A stretch of 24,920 nt of DNA, from positions 1 to 24,920 of the forward strand of contig CAZXIE010000041.1 in NCBI GenBank assembly GCA_964640065.1, given 5' to 3'. Positions 23,487 through 24,920 of this stretch are shown here, in pieces. The notes under the pieces are model-generated. The model did no database searches. It was not told the DNA's origin and saw only the letters and a list, made by a program, of their open reading frames with translations. The first letter of the stretch is position 1. The number at the start of each line of letters is the position of its first letter. The position numbers were made by a program, and so were the translations under genes. This stretch comes from JAJRXG01 sp964640065. GTDB taxonomy: Bacteria; Bacteroidota; Bacteroidia; Chitinophagales; Saprospiraceae.

Positions 23487-23499
23487 CACTTTCGTAAAT
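23487..23499 (+). repeat. Recurrent 13-mer copy 7 (CACTTTCGTAAAT)
   Basis: This exact copy lies in the gap between the HMG-CoA lyase gene and the second acyl-CoA dehydrogenase gene, 40 nt before the latter's ATG. Confidence 0.8.
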
Positions 23500-23539
23500 A
23501 CTTTACTTGGAGTTAACTTTATACACAAGAAGATAAAGT

Positions 23540-24700
23540 ATGGATTTTAGTCTATCAGAAGAAAACTTGATGATTCGCCAAGCAGCGAGGGACTTCGCGC
23601 AGAACGAGCTCAAAGAAGGTGTCATAGAAAGAGATATACATATGACCCACCCCACTGAGCAAGTCAAGATGCTCGGAGAGATGGGTTTTATGGGTATGAT
23701 GATTGATCAGAAGTATGGCGGAAGTGGTATGGATGCACTGTCTTACGCGATTGCTATCGAAGAGCTATCCAAAATAGACAACTCCTGCTCCGTTATCATG
23801 TCAGCTCACAACTCACTGGTATGTTGGGGAGTAGAAGCTCATGGAGAAGAGTCCGTGAAGCAAGAATACTTGACCAAGCTCGCTACTGGAGAGATCATTG
23901 GTGGTTTCTGTCTATCTGAACCAGAAGCTGGTAGTGATGCGACTAGCCAAAGTACAACAGCCGAAGATAAAGGTGATCACTATCTAGTCAATGGTACCAA
24001 GAACTGGATCACCAACGGTAAGAAGGCAGGTGCCTATGTCGTCATCGCTCAGACCGATCGAGAAGCTGGACACAGAGGCATCAACGCACTCTTAATCGAT
24101 GCATCTTCCGAAGGAATAACCACAGGCGTGAAAGAAGATAAACTAGGTATCAGATCTTCAGATACGTCATCAGTTATGTTCAGTGATGTAAAAGTGCCCA
24201 AGAGCCATAGATTGGGTCCAGAAGGATTTGGATTCAAATATGCCATGAAGACCTTAGATGGAGGCCGCATAGGTATAGGGGCTCAAGCACTAGGTATAGC
24301 GTCTGGAGCTTATGAACTAGCACTTGCCTATTCTCACGAACGAAAAACTTTTGGCAAGCCAATCAATCAGCACCAAGCAGTCTCATTCAAACTTGCAGAT
24401 ATGGCAATGGAAATAGAAGCTGCCCGCATGTTGGTCTATAGAGCAGCTTGGCTCAAGGATAATGGCAAAGAGTACGGCACAGCAGCTGCTATGGCTAAGC
24501 TCTTCGCCTCAGAAGTAGCGATGAAGTCTACAGTCGAAGCAGTACAAGTACACGGTGGTTACGGATATGTAAAAGAATATCACGTAGAGCGTCTGATGAG
24601 AGATGCTAAGATCACTCAGATCTACGAGGGTACATCAGAGATACAAAGGTTGGTCATCGGTCGGTCGGTGATCAAAGGAGAGCCATATTTGCCTATATAA
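23540..24700 (+). CDS. Acyl-CoA dehydrogenase, short-chain/butyryl-CoA type
   Basis: This 386-aa FAD enzyme starts with the family's MDFSLSEENLMIRQAARDFA. It has FCLSEPEAGSDA at 123-134, NWITNGKKAG at 155-164, and the C-terminal QVHGGYGYVKEY. The catalytic base is Glu363 in IYEGTSEI, the standard SCAD/MCAD/bacterial Bcd position, while the alternative site is Gly242. It is thus a different subclass from the dehydrogenase at 19798 and probably prefers straight short acyl-CoA such as butyryl-CoA. It is on the same strand, 84 nt after the lyase gene. A CACTTTCGTAAAT copy lies in that gap (23487-23499), so it may have its own promoter. Confidence 0.93.
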   Translation: MDFSLSEENLMIRQAARDFAQNELKEGVIERDIHMTHPTEQVKMLGEMGFMGMMIDQKYGGSGMDALSYAIAIEELSKIDNSCSVIMSAHNSLVCWGVEAHGEESVKQEYLTKLATGEIIGGFCLSEPEAGSDATSQSTTAEDKGDHYLVNGTKNWITNGKKAGAYVVIAQTDREAGHRGINALLIDASSEGITTGVKEDKLGIRSSDTSSVMFSDVKVPKSHRLGPEGFGFKYAMKTLDGGRIGIGAQALGIASGAYELALAYSHERKTFGKPINQHQAVSFKLADMAMEIEAARMLVYRAAWLKDNGKEYGTAAAMAKLFASEVAMKSTVEAVQVHGGYGYVKEYHVERLMRDAKITQIYEGTSEIQRLVIGRSVIKGEPYLPI

Positions 24701-24712
24701 TATGGTAGCAAG

Positions 24713-24898
24713 GGGTTAAAACCCATTGGAATGTCTATCGTGGATTGCATTGACGTGAGCGTATCGCTCAAGCCTCATACTTTAAATGACAAGCCTTTAG
24801 CGAGACGCTAAAGGCAACACACAGAATACTTATCAGCCCTTAATGTCCTTTTACTATTCTATCCATACAATCGTGTTGTCTTGAGCGTCTCGCTCAAG
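24713..24898. repeat. REP-like cluster of short-loop hairpins
   Basis: Four palindromes follow the last gene. GGGTT/AACCC (24713-24724) has a 2-nt centre. TGAGCG/CGCTCA (24756-24770) has loop TAT. GCCTTTAGCG/CGCTAAAGGC (24793-24815) has loop AGA, a perfect 10-bp stem. CTTGAGCG/CGCTCAAG (24880-24898) has loop TCT. The three larger ones share AGCG-NNN-CGCT centres, and the opening GGGTTAAAACCC echoes the 6366 cluster. The cluster may run on past the window edge. The REP-element interpretation is inference, since no RAYT transposase is present here. Confidence 0.65.
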
Positions 24899-24920
24899 AT
24901 GCCTAATTTAAAGACAGCGT

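Noticed and set aside
1..24920. CRISPR array, tRNA/rRNA genes, insertion sequences, prophage or defence genes
   Set aside because: I looked on both strands and saw no regularly spaced direct repeats, tRNA-like TTCGA arms with matching cloverleaf, transposase or phage motifs.

Overview
This window looks like chromosomal DNA from a member of the Bacteroidota; I cannot place it more finely. The evidence is a mix of gene content and signals. There is a LytS-type kinase with a LytTR regulator, stand-alone Mpl, MnmD and YqgE, a TlpA-like lipoprotein, and few Shine-Dalgarno sequences. Promoters fit the TTTG-N19/20-TAnnTTTG pattern of this phylum, best seen in front of the RNase P RNA gene. Almost everything is ordinary housekeeping or metabolic coding sequence. 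I see no phage, plasmid, insertion sequence, CRISPR array or defence island.

Layout. 1-4434: a secreted SGNH hydrolase (minus), then a tight minus-strand operon folE-fabD-yqgE-PLP lyase (transcribed from about 4262 down to 981). 4435-6233: a plus-strand sensor kinase/LytTR pair with a 4-nt start/stop overlap. 6234-6623: a gene-free stretch holding a cluster of REP-like hairpins. 6624-8739: a divergent pair of poorly understood genes, one a coiled-coil protein and one an acidic LEA-like repeat protein, the latter ending in a clear intrinsic terminator. 8892-10496: glycerate kinase and a MazG/HisE-like pyrophosphohydrolase in a minus-strand operon. 10616-13135: an orphan TakP-like TRAP binding lipoprotein followed by dGTPase. 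13122-14447: mpl, converging on and overlapping the dGTPase gene. 14603-18643: a 48-aa lipoprotein, mnmD, a glutamate/aspartate-type symporter, an unknown protein with a Tudor-like N-terminus, and a TlpA-family lipoprotein. 18644-19797: a stand-alone LuxR-type HTH gene with inverted repeats and a promoter, then rnpB on the minus strand with its own promoter. 19798-24700: acyl-CoA dehydrogenase, methylcrotonyl-CoA-carboxylase-like carboxyltransferase, HMG-CoA-lyase family enzyme and a second acyl-CoA dehydrogenase, which together suggest leucine/branched acyl-CoA breakdown. 24701-24920: a second REP-like hairpin cluster.

The most unusual signal is not a gene. The 13-mer CACTTTCGTAAAT occurs four times exactly, and three more times with a change only at its sixth base (CACTTNCGTAAAT, seven copies). 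The copies lie on both strands, in four coding regions and three intergenic gaps. By my base-composition estimate about 0.001 exact copies would be expected in a window this size. Its dispersed, strand-indifferent distribution resembles a DNA uptake sequence or another genome-wide architectural motif more than a promoter.
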